Notes: a model not told the origin generated them from the letters alone. DNA of 56,426 nt from Pseudomonadota bacterium (GCA_023442945.1 JAEZWW010000049.1:1-56426), one strand, 5' to 3'. Positions 8,472 through 17,850 are shown, counted from the first letter of the stretch. Translations and numbers: made by a program.

Positions 8472-9356
8472 ATGGATATCTTTGGCATTCCTATTCAGGC
8501 GATGATGGGGCAGTTGCTCATCGGCCTTATCAATGGTTCGTTCTACGCCTTGCTGTCGCTGGGCCTGGCCGTCATCTTCGGCCTGCTCAACATCATCAAC
8601 TTCACCCACGGTGCCCAGTACATGCTGGGCGCCTTCGGGGCTTACCTGCTGTTGAACAAGTTGGGTCTGGGGTACTGGTGGTCGCTGCTGCTGGTGCCGC
8701 TGCTGGTGGGCGCCACCGGCGTGGTGATCGAGCGCACCATGCTGGCGCGCCTGTACAAGCTGGACCACCTCTACGGCCTGCTGCTGACCTTCGGCCTGGG
8801 CCTGATGATCCAGGGCTTTTTCCGCAATGAATACGGCTCGACCGGTTTGCCTTACGCGATCCCCGAACAGCTGTCTGGCGGCTACAACCTGGGCTTCATG
8901 TTCCTGCCCAAGTACCGCGGCTGGGTGATTTTGGCTTCGCTGGTGGTGTGTATCGGCACCTGGTTCGTGATCGAGCGCACGCGCCTCGGGGGCTACCTGC
9001 GCGCCGCGACGGAGAACCCGCAGCTGGTGCAGGCCTTCGGCATCAACGTGCCGCGCATGATCACGCTGACCTACGGCTTCGGCGTGGCCCTGGCCGCGCT
9101 GGCCGGTGTCATGGCCGCACCGATCTACCAGGTCAGCCCGCAGATGGGTGCGGACCTGATCATCGTGGTGTTCGCGGTGGTGGTCATTGGCGGCATGGGC
9201 TCGATCATGGGCGCCATCGTCACGGGCTTTGGCCTGGGCCTGATCGAGGGCCTGACCAAGGTGTTCTATCCGGAAGCCTCGACGACCGTGATCTTCGTGA
9301 TCATGACCATCGTTCTGCTGATCCGCCCGGCCGGCCTGTTCGGCACCCAGAAGTAA
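8472..9356 (+). CDS. livH: Branched-chain amino-acid-type ABC transporter permease (LivH)
   Basis: 294 residues with about eight hydrophobic segments. The N terminus QLLIGLINGSFYALLSLGLA and the motif NIINFTHG near residue 40 are LivH hallmarks. The cytoplasmic loop RAATENPQLVQAFGINV is the coupling helix that docks on the ATPases, and VVVIGGMGSIMGAIVTG is conserved in the C-terminal half. It forms the inner-membrane pore with LivM, whose gene starts 10 nt downstream. Confidence 0.94.
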   Translation: MDIFGIPIQAMMGQLLIGLINGSFYALLSLGLAVIFGLLNIINFTHGAQYMLGAFGAYLLLNKLGLGYWWSLLLVPLLVGATGVVIERTMLARLYKLDHLYGLLLTFGLGLMIQGFFRNEYGSTGLPYAIPEQLSGGYNLGFMFLPKYRGWVILASLVVCIGTWFVIERTRLGGYLRAATENPQLVQAFGINVPRMITLTYGFGVALAALAGVMAAPIYQVSPQMGADLIIVVFAVVVIGGMGSIMGAIVTGFGLGLIEGLTKVFYPEASTTVIFVIMTIVLLIRPAGLFGTQK

Positions 9357-9366
9357 GCGACCGAAG

Positions 9367-10365
9367 ATGAACGCCGTGACCTCGAATTCCTCCGTCAACG
9401 CCGCTGGCGCTTCGGCCCAGGCGGCCACCAGCCAGGGTGTTGCCCGCACGCACCGCATTGCTTTCATCATCATGGTGGCCATCATCGTGCTGGCGCCGCT
9501 GGTGGGGGTCTACCCTGTCTTCATGATGAAGGTGATGTGCTTTGCGCTCTTCGCCTGCGCCTTCAACCTGATGCTGGGCTACGTCGGCCTGCTGTCCTTC
9601 GGCCACGCCATGTTCCTGGGCGGCGCCGCCTACGTGACGGCCCATGCCGCCAAGGTGTGGGGCTTGACGCCTGAAGTGTCGATCCTGCTCGGGACCCTGT
9701 GTGCCGGTGTTCTCGGCTGGGTGGTCGGGTTGCTGGCCATCCGTCGCCAGGGTATTTATTTCGCGATGATCACGCTGGCGCTGGCGCAGATGATCTTCTT
9801 CTTCAGCCTGCAAGCGCCCTTCACCGGGGGGGAGGACGGCATCCAGGCTGTGCCGCGCGGTCGCTTGTTCGGGATCTTCGATCTGAGCAACACCCCGGCG
9901 ATGTACATCTTCGTGTCGGCGATCTTCCTGATCGGCTTTTTGATCATCCACCGCGTTGTGTACTCGCCCTTCGGTCAGGTGCTGCAGGCGATCCGCGAAA
10001 ACGAGCCGCGAGCGATCTCGCTGGGCTACGACGCCGACAAGTTCAAGCACCGCGCCTTCGTGATCTCGGCCGCGCTGGCCGGGCTGGCGGGGTCGACCAA
10101 GGCCATCGTGTTCCAGCTGGCGTCGCTGACCGACGTGCACTGGAGCATGTCGGGCGAAGTGGTGCTGATGACCATCCTGGGCGGCATGGGCACCATCTTC
10201 GGGCCGGTGGTGGGCGCGGCGGTGATCGTCACCATGCAAAATTACCTGGCCGAGCTGGGCGCCTGGGTCACGGTGATCCAGGGCGCGATCTTCGTCATCT
10301 GCGTGTTGCTGTTCCGCCGCGGCATCATGGGCGAGTTGGGCGCGCTGCTCAAGAAGTCGCTGTAA
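9367..10365 (+). CDS. livM: Branched-chain amino-acid-type ABC transporter permease (LivM)
   Basis: 332-residue multi-spanning membrane protein. After a polar 30-residue N terminus come LMLGYVGLLSFGHAMFLGG, the LivM signature, the coupling-helix region QAIRENEPRAISLGY and GGMGTIFGPVVGAA near the end. It is the last gene of the operon and is followed by a strong terminator. With LivH it forms the heterodimeric translocation path. Confidence 0.94.
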   Translation: MNAVTSNSSVNAAGASAQAATSQGVARTHRIAFIIMVAIIVLAPLVGVYPVFMMKVMCFALFACAFNLMLGYVGLLSFGHAMFLGGAAYVTAHAAKVWGLTPEVSILLGTLCAGVLGWVVGLLAIRRQGIYFAMITLALAQMIFFFSLQAPFTGGEDGIQAVPRGRLFGIFDLSNTPAMYIFVSAIFLIGFLIIHRVVYSPFGQVLQAIRENEPRAISLGYDADKFKHRAFVISAALAGLAGSTKAIVFQLASLTDVHWSMSGEVVLMTILGGMGTIFGPVVGAAVIVTMQNYLAELGAWVTVIQGAIFVICVLLFRRGIMGELGALLKKSL

Positions 10366-10392
10366 AGCCTCGCGCGGGCTTGCTCGCGTGTC

Positions 10393-10430
10393 AAAAAAAG
10401 CCAGCCGGTGATGCCGGGCTGGCTTTTTTA
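10393..10430 (+). terminator. Rho-independent terminator of the liv operon
   Basis: AGCCAGCC and GGCTGGCT arms around a short loop, flanked by an A-run before and a T-run after. The symmetry means it could also stop minus-strand transcription. Confidence 0.9.
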
Positions 10431-10485
10431 TTGAGAGGGCTGGGCCTAGTGGGCAGGGCGGGCAGCGCTGCAGCCCGCCCGATGC

Positions 10486-12063
10486 TTACTCCACCACCGT
10501 TTGCGATTGCTCGCGCAGGTACTGCTGAAGGTAGTAGAACGAGCCGATGGCCTTGCCGGTGCTGCCGCTGCCCTTCCAGCCGCCGAAGGGCTGGTAGCCT
10601 GGCCAGGCGCCCGTGGTGGCGCCCTGCGGGCGGTTGGCGTAGGTCACGCCCGCTTCGATCTCGCGGTGAAACCGGGCCATCTCGTCCGGACTGCCATAGA
10701 AGCCCGCCGTCAAGCCGTAGTCCGTGGCGTTGGCGCGCTGCAGCGCTTCATCCAGCGAGGCCACTTCACCCACCAGCACGACAGGCAGGAAGTGCTCGTC
10801 GCGCCAGGCGGCGTCGTCCAGCGGCGCGCGGGCGACGGTGGGGGCGACAAAGAAGCCGCGCGCCAAGTCGCCATCGGTCAACCACTCGCCGCCAACGTCG
10901 ACGCTGCCGACGGTCTTCAGGTGCGTGGACAGACGCTGGTAGCGCTCGTAGGCGCCCCGGCCGATCACCGGGCCCATCCAGTTCTCTGCCCGGGTCGGGT
11001 CGCCCACGGCGAGCGCGCGGGTGAGCTCCACCAGTCGCTCGCGCAGCGGCGTGGCCAGCGCCTGGTCGACGTACACGCGTGAACAGGCCGAGCATTTCTG
11101 TCCCGACAGTCCGAACGACGAGCGCACGATGCCCAGCGCGGCGCGCTCCACGTCGCCGTGGCGCGTGACGACGGTGGCGTTCTTTCCGCCCATTTCGGTG
11201 ATGCAGGGGCGAGGGTACGGCCCCATCACGCTGGCGCGCAGCACTTCCATGCCAACGGCGTGGGAGCCCGTGAAGGTGACCCCGGCCATCTGCGGGTGCT
11301 GCACCAGCGCGCGCCCGGTGGCGTCGCCGCCGGTGACGAAGTTGACGACACCGGGTGGCAGCCCAGCGTCGCGCAGGCATTCCAGCAGCAGCCAGCCAGA
11401 CAGCGACGTCTCGGGCGACACCTTGTAGACCACGGTGTTGCCCGCGATCAGCGCCGGGCCGACCGGGCCGCCCGACAGCGCGAACGGGAAGTTGAACGGC
11501 GCTACCACGGCCCACGCGCCGTAGGGCTTGAGCACCGTGCGGTTGTGGCTGCGGAAGTTGGGCAGGGGGTCGTCGGCCAGCACACGGTCAAAACCCGCGT
11601 GTTGCTCCATCTGGTCGCAGTACCAGTCGATCAGGTCGGCAGTTTCCTGCACCTCGCCGATCGCTTCCATGCGGTTCTTGCCCACCTCCACCGCGACGGC
11701 CGCGCTGATCGCGTACACACGCTCTTCAATCAGCCGTGCAGCGCGTCGCAGCAAGGCCACGCGCTCGCGCCAGGGCGTGGCCGACCAGGCGGGGAACGCG
11801 GCGCGCGCGGCCTGCACGGCCTGGTCCACCTGCGCGGGCGAGCCCTGCACAAAGCGGCCCACCAGCCAATCCTGGTCGATGGGCGAGCGCACCTCAAAGC
11901 GCTCGCCACCGTGCAGGGCTTCGCCGTTGATCCACTGGGCGTGGTCGCGGCCCATGCCTTGGCGCTTGAAGTCCGCCAGTGCCGCATCGAAGCGCGCGTG
12001 CAGCTCCGCAGGCGGGTTGAACATGGTCGAATAGGTCAGCTTGAACGCGGTGCCGTCCGGCAT
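10486..12063 (-). CDS. Aldehyde dehydrogenase, probably L-glutamate gamma-semialdehyde (P5C) dehydrogenase type
   Basis: 525 residues, an NAD(P)-dependent aldehyde dehydrogenase. Substrate-channel and cofactor segments include APFNFPFALSGGPVGPALIAGN. The catalytic general base is Glu290 in CITEMGGKN and the nucleophile is Cys324 in GQKCSACSR. The C terminus (GATTGAWPGYQPFGGWKGSG split across the loop) and the early NGEALHGG segment match the P5C dehydrogenase branch, which oxidises glutamate semialdehyde in proline and arginine breakdown. No proline dehydrogenase domain or gene is nearby, so the substrate is inferred. It stands alone, convergent with the liv operon. Confidence 0.88.
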   Translation of the reverse strand: MPDGTAFKLTYSTMFNPPAELHARFDAALADFKRQGMGRDHAQWINGEALHGGERFEVRSPIDQDWLVGRFVQGSPAQVDQAVQAARAAFPAWSATPWRERVALLRRAARLIEERVYAISAAVAVEVGKNRMEAIGEVQETADLIDWYCDQMEQHAGFDRVLADDPLPNFRSHNRTVLKPYGAWAVVAPFNFPFALSGGPVGPALIAGNTVVYKVSPETSLSGWLLLECLRDAGLPPGVVNFVTGGDATGRALVQHPQMAGVTFTGSHAVGMEVLRASVMGPYPRPCITEMGGKNATVVTRHGDVERAALGIVRSSFGLSGQKCSACSRVYVDQALATPLRERLVELTRALAVGDPTRAENWMGPVIGRGAYERYQRLSTHLKTVGSVDVGGEWLTDGDLARGFFVAPTVARAPLDDAAWRDEHFLPVVLVGEVASLDEALQRANATDYGLTAGFYGSPDEMARFHREIEAGVTYANRPQGATTGAWPGYQPFGGWKGSGSTGKAIGSFYYLQQYLREQSQTVVE

Positions 12064-12162
12064 CTTGAGGTCTCCTTGTGTTCTGAACCGTGCGCTGCGG
12101 CACGTTGTTGGCGGGGGCTGTCAACCCCGGCCGAGTGTAGGCCGAGGAGGGCCCGACGCCGC

Positions 12163-12609
12163 TCAGCCGGCGGCCCAGGGACGCACCTGGGCGACACCCC
12201 AGGGCGCAAGCCGGCGCGCCAGTTCGATCACGCGCGCGTCCTTGCTGACCAGGACTGCGCGGCGTTGCACCGCGAGGTCGATGAACATCTGGTCGTCCGC
12301 GTCACGGCAGCGCAGGGTGCAGGCGGGTGCCGCGAGATGCAGCTGCGCGTGGCGGTCGAAGTGCGCCAGCACAGCGTCGGCCGTGAGCCCGGCGGCGCCC
12401 AGGCGCGGCGCGATCAAGGGGTAGGCCAGCACGCGCGCCAATTCGTCGCGCATCGCAGCGGTGGCGCACCAGCGCAGGCGCTGCGCGACCACGTCTGCCA
12501 GCAGCCCGCTGGCGCCTGCGTCGCGAAAGACCCACAGGTCCAGCACGCAGTTGGTGTCGATCACCACGTCGCGACCCGGCGCAAAGCTAAGAGGAAGTGC
12601 TTGCTTCAC
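12163..12609 (-). CDS. PIN-domain protein, putative toxin or ribonuclease (COG1569-like)
   Basis: 148 residues from a GTG at 12609. The first acidic residue is in VVIDTNCVLDLW, the middle is helical, and DADDQMFIDLAV followed by AVLVSKD gives the other acidic positions of a PIN nuclease site. Such proteins are often toxins paired with a small antitoxin; none is visible on either side, so it may be an orphan nuclease. The reading frame stays open back to 12732 through a core repeat and into the neighbouring methyltransferase gene; I chose the GTG because conserved sequence starts after it. Confidence 0.75.
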   Translation of the reverse strand: MKQALPLSFAPGRDVVIDTNCVLDLWVFRDAGASGLLADVVAQRLRWCATAAMRDELARVLAYPLIAPRLGAAGLTADAVLAHFDRHAQLHLAAPACTLRCRDADDQMFIDLAVQRRAVLVSKDARVIELARRLAPWGVAQVRPWAAG

Positions 12610-12663
12610 GCTATAAAAACAGAAGCTGCTTGCGCAGGCTACTGTAGGGCTGGTGGCTGATTT
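12610..12663 (-). repeat. Dispersed core repeat, copy 5, overlapping the 3' end of the rlmL-type gene
   Basis: Minus-strand core: CCCTA, 8 nt, TGCGC, AAGC, AGCT, tail TCTGTTTTTATAGC. It encodes the last residues and the TAG stop of the methyltransferase, and its distal end abuts the PIN gene's GTG. Confidence 0.88.
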
Positions 12664-13976
12664 GTATCGGAATCGGTGCGCCGCGCCGTCAGGTCGAAGC
12701 GGAACAGCCGGCATTCGATCGGCCCGTTCCACATCGGTACGCGCCGGCTTTCCTTGAGCCGCAAGCGCCCTGGCAACTTGAGGTCGGGCGTCAGCAACCA
12801 GGCCGTCCAGCCTGCGTAGTGGCTCTTCCAGTGCGCGGCGAGCTGGGTGAAGAAGGCATCGCCCGCATCGCGTTCCTCGCCCGGGGCGGCGCGCGACGGC
12901 GGCTTGCCCAGCGGCCCGGTCTGGAAGTTTTCGCGCCCCCGCGCGTTCTGCCCGGCCACGCCGGCCGCGGCGATGCGCTCACCGTAAGGCGGGTTCATCA
13001 GCAGCACACCGGGCGCGGTGGTGGGCGGCAGGCGCTGCAGGGCATCGCCGCCGCGCAGTTGCACGGCGCGCGCGACGTCGGCGCGCTCGGCGTTGCGCTG
13101 GGCGAAGTCGACCATGCGGTGCGCCACGTCGCTGCCAAACACGCGCATCGGCTCGGGCGCGGGGCGGACGGCGGTGCGCGCCTCGGCTTTCATAGCGGCC
13201 CAGGCGCGGGCGTCGAAGGGGCGCAGGCGTTCAAACGCAAAGCGGCGCTCGCCCCCGGCGGGCAGGTTCAACAGCAGCTGTGCGGCTTCGATCACGATGG
13301 TGCCGCTACCGCAGCACGGGTCGTACAGCGGCAGGTCGCTGACGCGGCGTTCCGCCGGTGTCCACCAACCGCTGGCGGCCAGCATGGCGGCGGCCAGGGT
13401 TTCCTTGAGCGGCGCGTCGCCCTTGTCCTGGCGCCAGCCGCGCTTGAACAGCGGCTCGCCACTGGTGTCGATGTACAGGCTGGCGTGGGTGGCGCTCAGG
13501 TGGGCATGCACACGCACCTGCGGCATGTGCGTGTCGATGCTGGGGCGCGCGCCGTTGACGCGTTCGCGGAAGCGGTCGACCACCGCGTCCTTCACGCGCA
13601 GTGTGGCGAAGTTCAGGCTCTTGAGCGGACTGGCGTGGGCCGTCAGGTCGACGCGCAAGGTCTGCTGCGCGGTGAACCATTGCTCCCACGCCACGCCGGA
13701 GGCCAGGTCGTACACGTCCTGTTCGTCGCGGTAGGGGCCGTGGGCCAACTCGATCAACACGCGCTGCGCCAGCCGGCTGTGCAGGTTCAGCAGCAGCGCC
13801 GTGCGCCAGTCGGCGCGCACGCGCACCCCGCCGCGGTCGGTCAGCAAGTCCTGGCCGACCAGGCCTGTGAGGCCGTGCACTTCGTCGGCAAGGTAGGCTT
13901 CAACACCGCCCGCGCAGGGCAGAAACAGATGCAGGGCGGCCGCGTCGCGCGTCGCCCCTGGAGGAGAGGTCACCAT
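12639..13976 (-). CDS. rlmL: 23S rRNA guanine-N2 methyltransferase, RlmL-type (THUMP domain plus methyltransferase)
   Basis: 445 residues. The N-terminal THUMP RNA-binding region (about 15-170) starts with LHLFLPCAGGVEAYLADEV. It is followed by a Rossmann methyltransferase with the SAM loop DPCCGSGTIVIEA (about residue 220) and the catalytic NPPYGER (about 326), typical of N2-guanine methylation. E. coli RlmL is fused to RlmK; here only the RlmL part exists, as in many betaproteobacteria. A Gly/Arg-rich insert (about 337-365) follows NPPYGER. The final residues (TNQPPALQ) and stop are encoded by core repeat copy 5, a sign that the end was remodelled. Confidence 0.87.
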   Translation of the reverse strand: MVTSPPGATRDAAALHLFLPCAGGVEAYLADEVHGLTGLVGQDLLTDRGGVRVRADWRTALLLNLHSRLAQRVLIELAHGPYRDEQDVYDLASGVAWEQWFTAQQTLRVDLTAHASPLKSLNFATLRVKDAVVDRFRERVNGARPSIDTHMPQVRVHAHLSATHASLYIDTSGEPLFKRGWRQDKGDAPLKETLAAAMLAASGWWTPAERRVSDLPLYDPCCGSGTIVIEAAQLLLNLPAGGERRFAFERLRPFDARAWAAMKAEARTAVRPAPEPMRVFGSDVAHRMVDFAQRNAERADVARAVQLRGGDALQRLPPTTAPGVLLMNPPYGERIAAAGVAGQNARGRENFQTGPLGKPPSRAAPGEERDAGDAFFTQLAAHWKSHYAGWTAWLLTPDLKLPGRLRLKESRRVPMWNGPIECRLFRFDLTARRTDSDTNQPPALQ

Positions 13977-14000
13977 GGACGCGGATTGTGACCGACTCCC

Positions 14001-16160
14001 TCACGCCAGGGGACCCGCTGGCAGCCGAACCGACATCGTGACGAAGGGCTCTTCGTACGCGTAGGTCAGGGAGCCGCCGTGCGCTTGCGCGATCGTTTGG
14101 CCGATGTAGAGGCCAAAGCCGAGGCCAGAGCGTGAGTCGTCGATGGCCGCGGGCTCGGTCGCGCTGAACAGCCGGTCCATCACCAAGCGGTCGATGGGCG
14201 GGCTGATGTTGCTGATCTCCACCAACGCGCTCGCCCCGTCCCGGCTGACCCGCGCCACCACCGATTCACCGGCCAGGCCATGGCGGATGGCGTTTTCCAG
14301 CAGCCCGTCCAGCAGGCGGCCCAGGCGCTCTGGCTCTCCCCGGACGGTGAGGTCGGGGGGTTCGTCACGGCGTGCCGGTCCATCGAAGTAGATCGAGGTA
14401 CCGCGGTGGCGCTGCTGCGCCGAGCTGATGCATTGGGCGAGCAAGCGCTCCAGGTCCACCTGGCTGGCCGTCAGAGGGCGCACGCCTTGGCGCAGCAGGC
14501 TGAGCTCCATCGCCTGGTGAAGCACGCGCTCGAAACGGCTTTCGGGCGTCGCGGCATCGGGCAGGGTGCCGTCATTCGCCGGCCCGTGCAGCATGGCGCG
14601 CACCGCCGTGCGGTAACGGTGCATCTCTGCCACCCGAACTGCCACCAGACGCCGCAGGTCAGCCCCCAGCGCATCGAGCGCAGCAACGTCTTCGGCGGAC
14701 CAAGGCTGCGAGAAGCCGTGCAGATCTTCCTGGCTGGGTTGGTCGGGGCGCAGCGAGCGACCGCGTTCGCTGCTGACGGGCCACGCGCCCCAGTTCACGG
14801 GTTCAGGTCGTTCATGCCGCAGCAGCAGGATGCGCGCTTGGCTCGACGGGTCGTAGCAGATGGACAAGAGGCCAGCCCAACCGCCGAGCAGCGGGGTGAG
14901 CTGCGGAGCAGCGCGCGCGAGCCCATTGGTGGCGTAGACATAGCCGCTGTCGTGAGCGCCTTCGATCAACCAGCGGCGAAGGGCGGACCACAGTTCGGGT
15001 GTGACTGCGCCGTGGGTGTGGAGGTGGGACTGGTGGCTCACCAGCACCGCTTGCGCGCCAAACGCTTCGGCAATGTCGCAGGACGCGGACGTCAGCACCT
15101 GGGCCGGTTCGGACGCGGCGTGCATCTGGTCCAGCAGGCCGCTGCGCAAGCGCTCGAGCAGGCGCTCCCGCGCGACGCGGTCCTTTTCGAGTTGCGACTG
15201 CAGTTGTGCGGACACCAGTTCGGCAAACACCGCGCAGACCGATCGCGACGGATAGGGCACGTGCAGACGTGTTCGGTGGTGGCAGGAGATGATGCCCCAT
15301 AGCTGCTCGTCGACCACCAGCGGCAGCGTCAGCGTCGCACCCAGGCCGGAGCGGCGCAGGTATTCGATGGGGACGGGGCCGGCGCTGCGCAGCACGGCGT
15401 GGGTCAGGTCCAAGGGCGCATCGTGCCCGGCCAAGTGCAGCAGTGGCACGGGCGCACTGTGGGCGTCGGCTATCAGCCGCACGGAATTGATCTGCGCCAG
15501 GCGCTTGACCTCCGCCGGCACACCTTCTTCCGGAAAACTGCTGCCCAGCAGCGCGGCCAGCTCCGGCACCCGTGCTTCCGCCACGACGTCGCCCCCACCG
15601 CCCAACTCGGCCCGCCGAAAACGGTAGACCATCACGCGATCCAACCCGGTCAAGGCGCGCACCCCGTTCACCGCCTCGGCCAACAGGCTGTGCACGGTGT
15701 TCTGATCGCGCAGCCGTTTGACCAGTCGATGAAGCAGCGGGCCAAGTGTCTGGCGCTCGGCTCCTGACTCGCAACGCTCCCATTCCACAAGGGTGATCCC
15801 TGCATCGCGGTGCACCAGAAGGTCAAAGTGGTGCCCATTGAGGGTGACCTGGCGGTGTCCCGGGCAGGCGCCAGCGCTGACATCGTTCGGGGCGGCGTTC
15901 AGGCTGGCAAGCCATCCGGCGTCGCCGCCCAGGTGCTCTGGTCGAAGACGTTCGCCCAGCACCGGCGCTGCGGCGCCCAAGAGTTCGTCCGCGTTGGCGC
16001 TCAGGTGGGTCACCACACCCTGTGCGTCCAGGGATGCCAGAATGCCGTGGGACTGAATGCTGTCGATCAGATGTAGCGCGGCCGATGCCGATGCGCTGGC
16101 ATCGGCAAAATCCGGTCCGTCGTCGGGGGTGCGGGAGGAGGGCACAGTGTCGGCTCTCAT
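14001..16160 (-). CDS. Phytochrome-like sensor histidine kinase, degenerate at key sites
   Basis: 719 residues with a PAS-GAF-PHY-HATPase order. The PAS-like start has SIQSHGILASLD. The GAF domain has DRVMVYRF and later LWGIISCHHRTRLHVPYPSR, strongly bacteriophytochrome-like. The ATPase domain has LLENAIRHG (N box) and SGLGFGLYIGQTIAQAHGG (G2 box). Key residues are missing: no Cys lies in the N-terminal segment where biliverdin attaches, the PASDIP-type motif reads PEEGVP and lacks its Asp, and no H-D/E-L-x-x-P phospho-acceptor motif is seen where the DHp helix should be. No heme oxygenase or response regulator gene is adjacent. It may bind a chromophore non-covalently, sense something else, or act through protein contacts. 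Confidence 0.85.
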   Translation of the reverse strand: MRADTVPSSRTPDDGPDFADASASASAALHLIDSIQSHGILASLDAQGVVTHLSANADELLGAAAPVLGERLRPEHLGGDAGWLASLNAAPNDVSAGACPGHRQVTLNGHHFDLLVHRDAGITLVEWERCESGAERQTLGPLLHRLVKRLRDQNTVHSLLAEAVNGVRALTGLDRVMVYRFRRAELGGGGDVVAEARVPELAALLGSSFPEEGVPAEVKRLAQINSVRLIADAHSAPVPLLHLAGHDAPLDLTHAVLRSAGPVPIEYLRRSGLGATLTLPLVVDEQLWGIISCHHRTRLHVPYPSRSVCAVFAELVSAQLQSQLEKDRVARERLLERLRSGLLDQMHAASEPAQVLTSASCDIAEAFGAQAVLVSHQSHLHTHGAVTPELWSALRRWLIEGAHDSGYVYATNGLARAAPQLTPLLGGWAGLLSICYDPSSQARILLLRHERPEPVNWGAWPVSSERGRSLRPDQPSQEDLHGFSQPWSAEDVAALDALGADLRRLVAVRVAEMHRYRTAVRAMLHGPANDGTLPDAATPESRFERVLHQAMELSLLRQGVRPLTASQVDLERLLAQCISSAQQRHRGTSIYFDGPARRDEPPDLTVRGEPERLGRLLDGLLENAIRHGLAGESVVARVSRDGASALVEISNISPPIDRLVMDRLFSATEPAAIDDSRSGLGFGLYIGQTIAQAHGGSLTYAYEEPFVTMSVRLPAGPLA

Positions 16161-16266
16161 GGCGGCAGGCTCCGGCGAAGGCTTGGGGGATGTAACTGCA
16201 GGCCAGCAGTGTAAATAAGCGCTCGCTCGCGGCTCTGCGGCGCAGCATAGTCCGGGCGCCGCGTCG

Positions 16267-17847
16267 TCAGTTGGCCACGCGCCTCAGACTCGCCACCGGG
16301 ATGCGCAGGCCTTCCCGGTACTTGGCGACCGTGCGCCGGGCGCAGTCGATGCCCTGCTCCTTGAGCATCTCCGCCAGCTGGTTGTCCGACAGCGGTTTGG
16401 CGGGGTCTTCGGCGCCGATCAATTGCTTGATCAGCGCCCGCACGGCGGTGCTGGAGGCGTTGCCGCCCGATTCGGTGCCCAGCGCCGAGCCGAAGAAGTA
16501 CTTCAGTTCGTAGGTGCCGCGCGGCGTGGCCATGTACTTGGCCGTGGTCACGCGCGAGATGGTCGACTCGTGCACGCCCAGCTCGTCCGCCAAGTCGCGC
16601 TGCACCATGGGGCGCATGGCCAGTTCGCCGTGGACGAAGAAGTTCTTTTGCCGCTCGACGATGGCCTGCGACACGCGCAGGATGGTGTCAAAGCGCTGCT
16701 GGATGTTCTTGATGAACCAGCGCGCTTCCTGCAGGCGCTGCGCCAGCGCCTGGTGGTTTTCGCCGCCCTTGCCGCCGCGCAAGGCGCTGGCGTACATGTC
16801 GTGCACGCGCAGGCGCGGCATCACGTCGGGGTTGAGTTGCACGCGAAAGCGCTGCTGCGCGCCGCTGCCGCTCACGCTGACGATGACATCGGGCACGACG
16901 ACGTTGCGCTCAACATCGACGAACCGGCGCCCAGGCTTGGGTTCCAGCGTGCCGATCAGCTGCATGGCCTGGCGCGCCTCGTCCTCGCACAGGCCGCCCA
17001 GCGCGGCCAGCCGCTTGGCGTCGCGCTTGGCGAGCAGATCGATGGCGCCGTGTTGCGCACACAGGCTCAGCGCCGCGGCGACGCAGTCGTGCGTCTCGGG
17101 GTCGGCTTCGCGCAGGCATTGGCGTTCGCGCAGCTGCAGGCTCAGGCATTCGGCCAGGTGGCGCGCGCCCACGCCGGGTGGATCGAGCGACTGCAGCAGC
17201 TTGAGCGCCAGGGTGAAGCGGTGGACCGCCTCTTCCATCTGTTCGATGTCGTCGTCGTCCTCCATCAGGGTCGCGGCCAGCTGCGCCAGCGAATCCTCCA
17301 GGTAGCCGTCTTCGTTCAGCGACTCGATCAAGAAGTGCAGCGCGGCCGCGTCTTCCGGTGACAGGCGCAGCGCCAGCGCTTGCTGGTGCAAATGCTCGGT
17401 CAGGCTTTCGGGCGCCTCGGCGCGCTCGCCGGCGTCCAGCTCGTCGTCGCCGCTGGCCTGTGTACCGCGTGCCGGGGCGTCACCGCCCCATTCGCCGTCG
17501 TCGGCGTGCAGCTCCACGCTGCCATCGCCGTCCCAGCCTTCGTGGGTCAGAGAATCTGAATCAAATTCGGCTTCAGCCCCACTGTCATCTGCGCGGCCAG
17601 CTTCTGTTTCTGTAGCGTTTTCACTGGCGCGATCGCCATCGCTGGTGCGGCTGTCGGCGCGCTGCAGGCCGAATTCCTCGCGCGGCGCGGCGTCGTCGTC
17701 GCGCTCCAGGAACGGGTTGTCGTCGAGCATCTGCTCGACTTCGCTGGCCAATTCCAGGGTCGAGAGTTGGAGCAGCCGGATCGACTGCTGCAACTGGGGT
17801 GTGAGCGCGAGGTGCTGCGAGACCCGCAGCGACAGGCCAGGCTTCAT
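16267..17847 (-). CDS. rpoN: RNA polymerase sigma-54 factor
   Basis: 526 residues. Region I (KPGLSLRVSQHLALTPQLQQ) is Gln/Leu-rich and contacts AAA+ activators. An acidic region II (about 55-150) follows, then the core-binding and HTH domains. The C terminus carries the RpoN box ARRTVAKYRE, which reads the -24 promoter element. The ATG at 17847 starts right at region I; an upstream in-frame codon at 17907 would add sequence translated from the GC-rich repeat and is rejected. It lies downstream of lptA-lptB, a conserved order, with a GC-rich repeat between lptB and rpoN. The hpf gene often found downstream is absent. Confidence 0.96.
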   Translation of the reverse strand: MKPGLSLRVSQHLALTPQLQQSIRLLQLSTLELASEVEQMLDDNPFLERDDDAAPREEFGLQRADSRTSDGDRASENATETEAGRADDSGAEAEFDSDSLTHEGWDGDGSVELHADDGEWGGDAPARGTQASGDDELDAGERAEAPESLTEHLHQQALALRLSPEDAAALHFLIESLNEDGYLEDSLAQLAATLMEDDDDIEQMEEAVHRFTLALKLLQSLDPPGVGARHLAECLSLQLRERQCLREADPETHDCVAAALSLCAQHGAIDLLAKRDAKRLAALGGLCEDEARQAMQLIGTLEPKPGRRFVDVERNVVVPDVIVSVSGSGAQQRFRVQLNPDVMPRLRVHDMYASALRGGKGGENHQALAQRLQEARWFIKNIQQRFDTILRVSQAIVERQKNFFVHGELAMRPMVQRDLADELGVHESTISRVTTAKYMATPRGTYELKYFFGSALGTESGGNASSTAVRALIKQLIGAEDPAKPLSDNQLAEMLKEQGIDCARRTVAKYREGLRIPVASLRRVAN

Positions 17848-17850
17848 CCG

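Noticed and set aside
12610..12732. Extension of the PIN gene to 12732
   Set aside because: The added residues are translated from core repeat copy 5 and the neighbouring methyltransferase gene; the PIN fold starts after the GTG at 12609.
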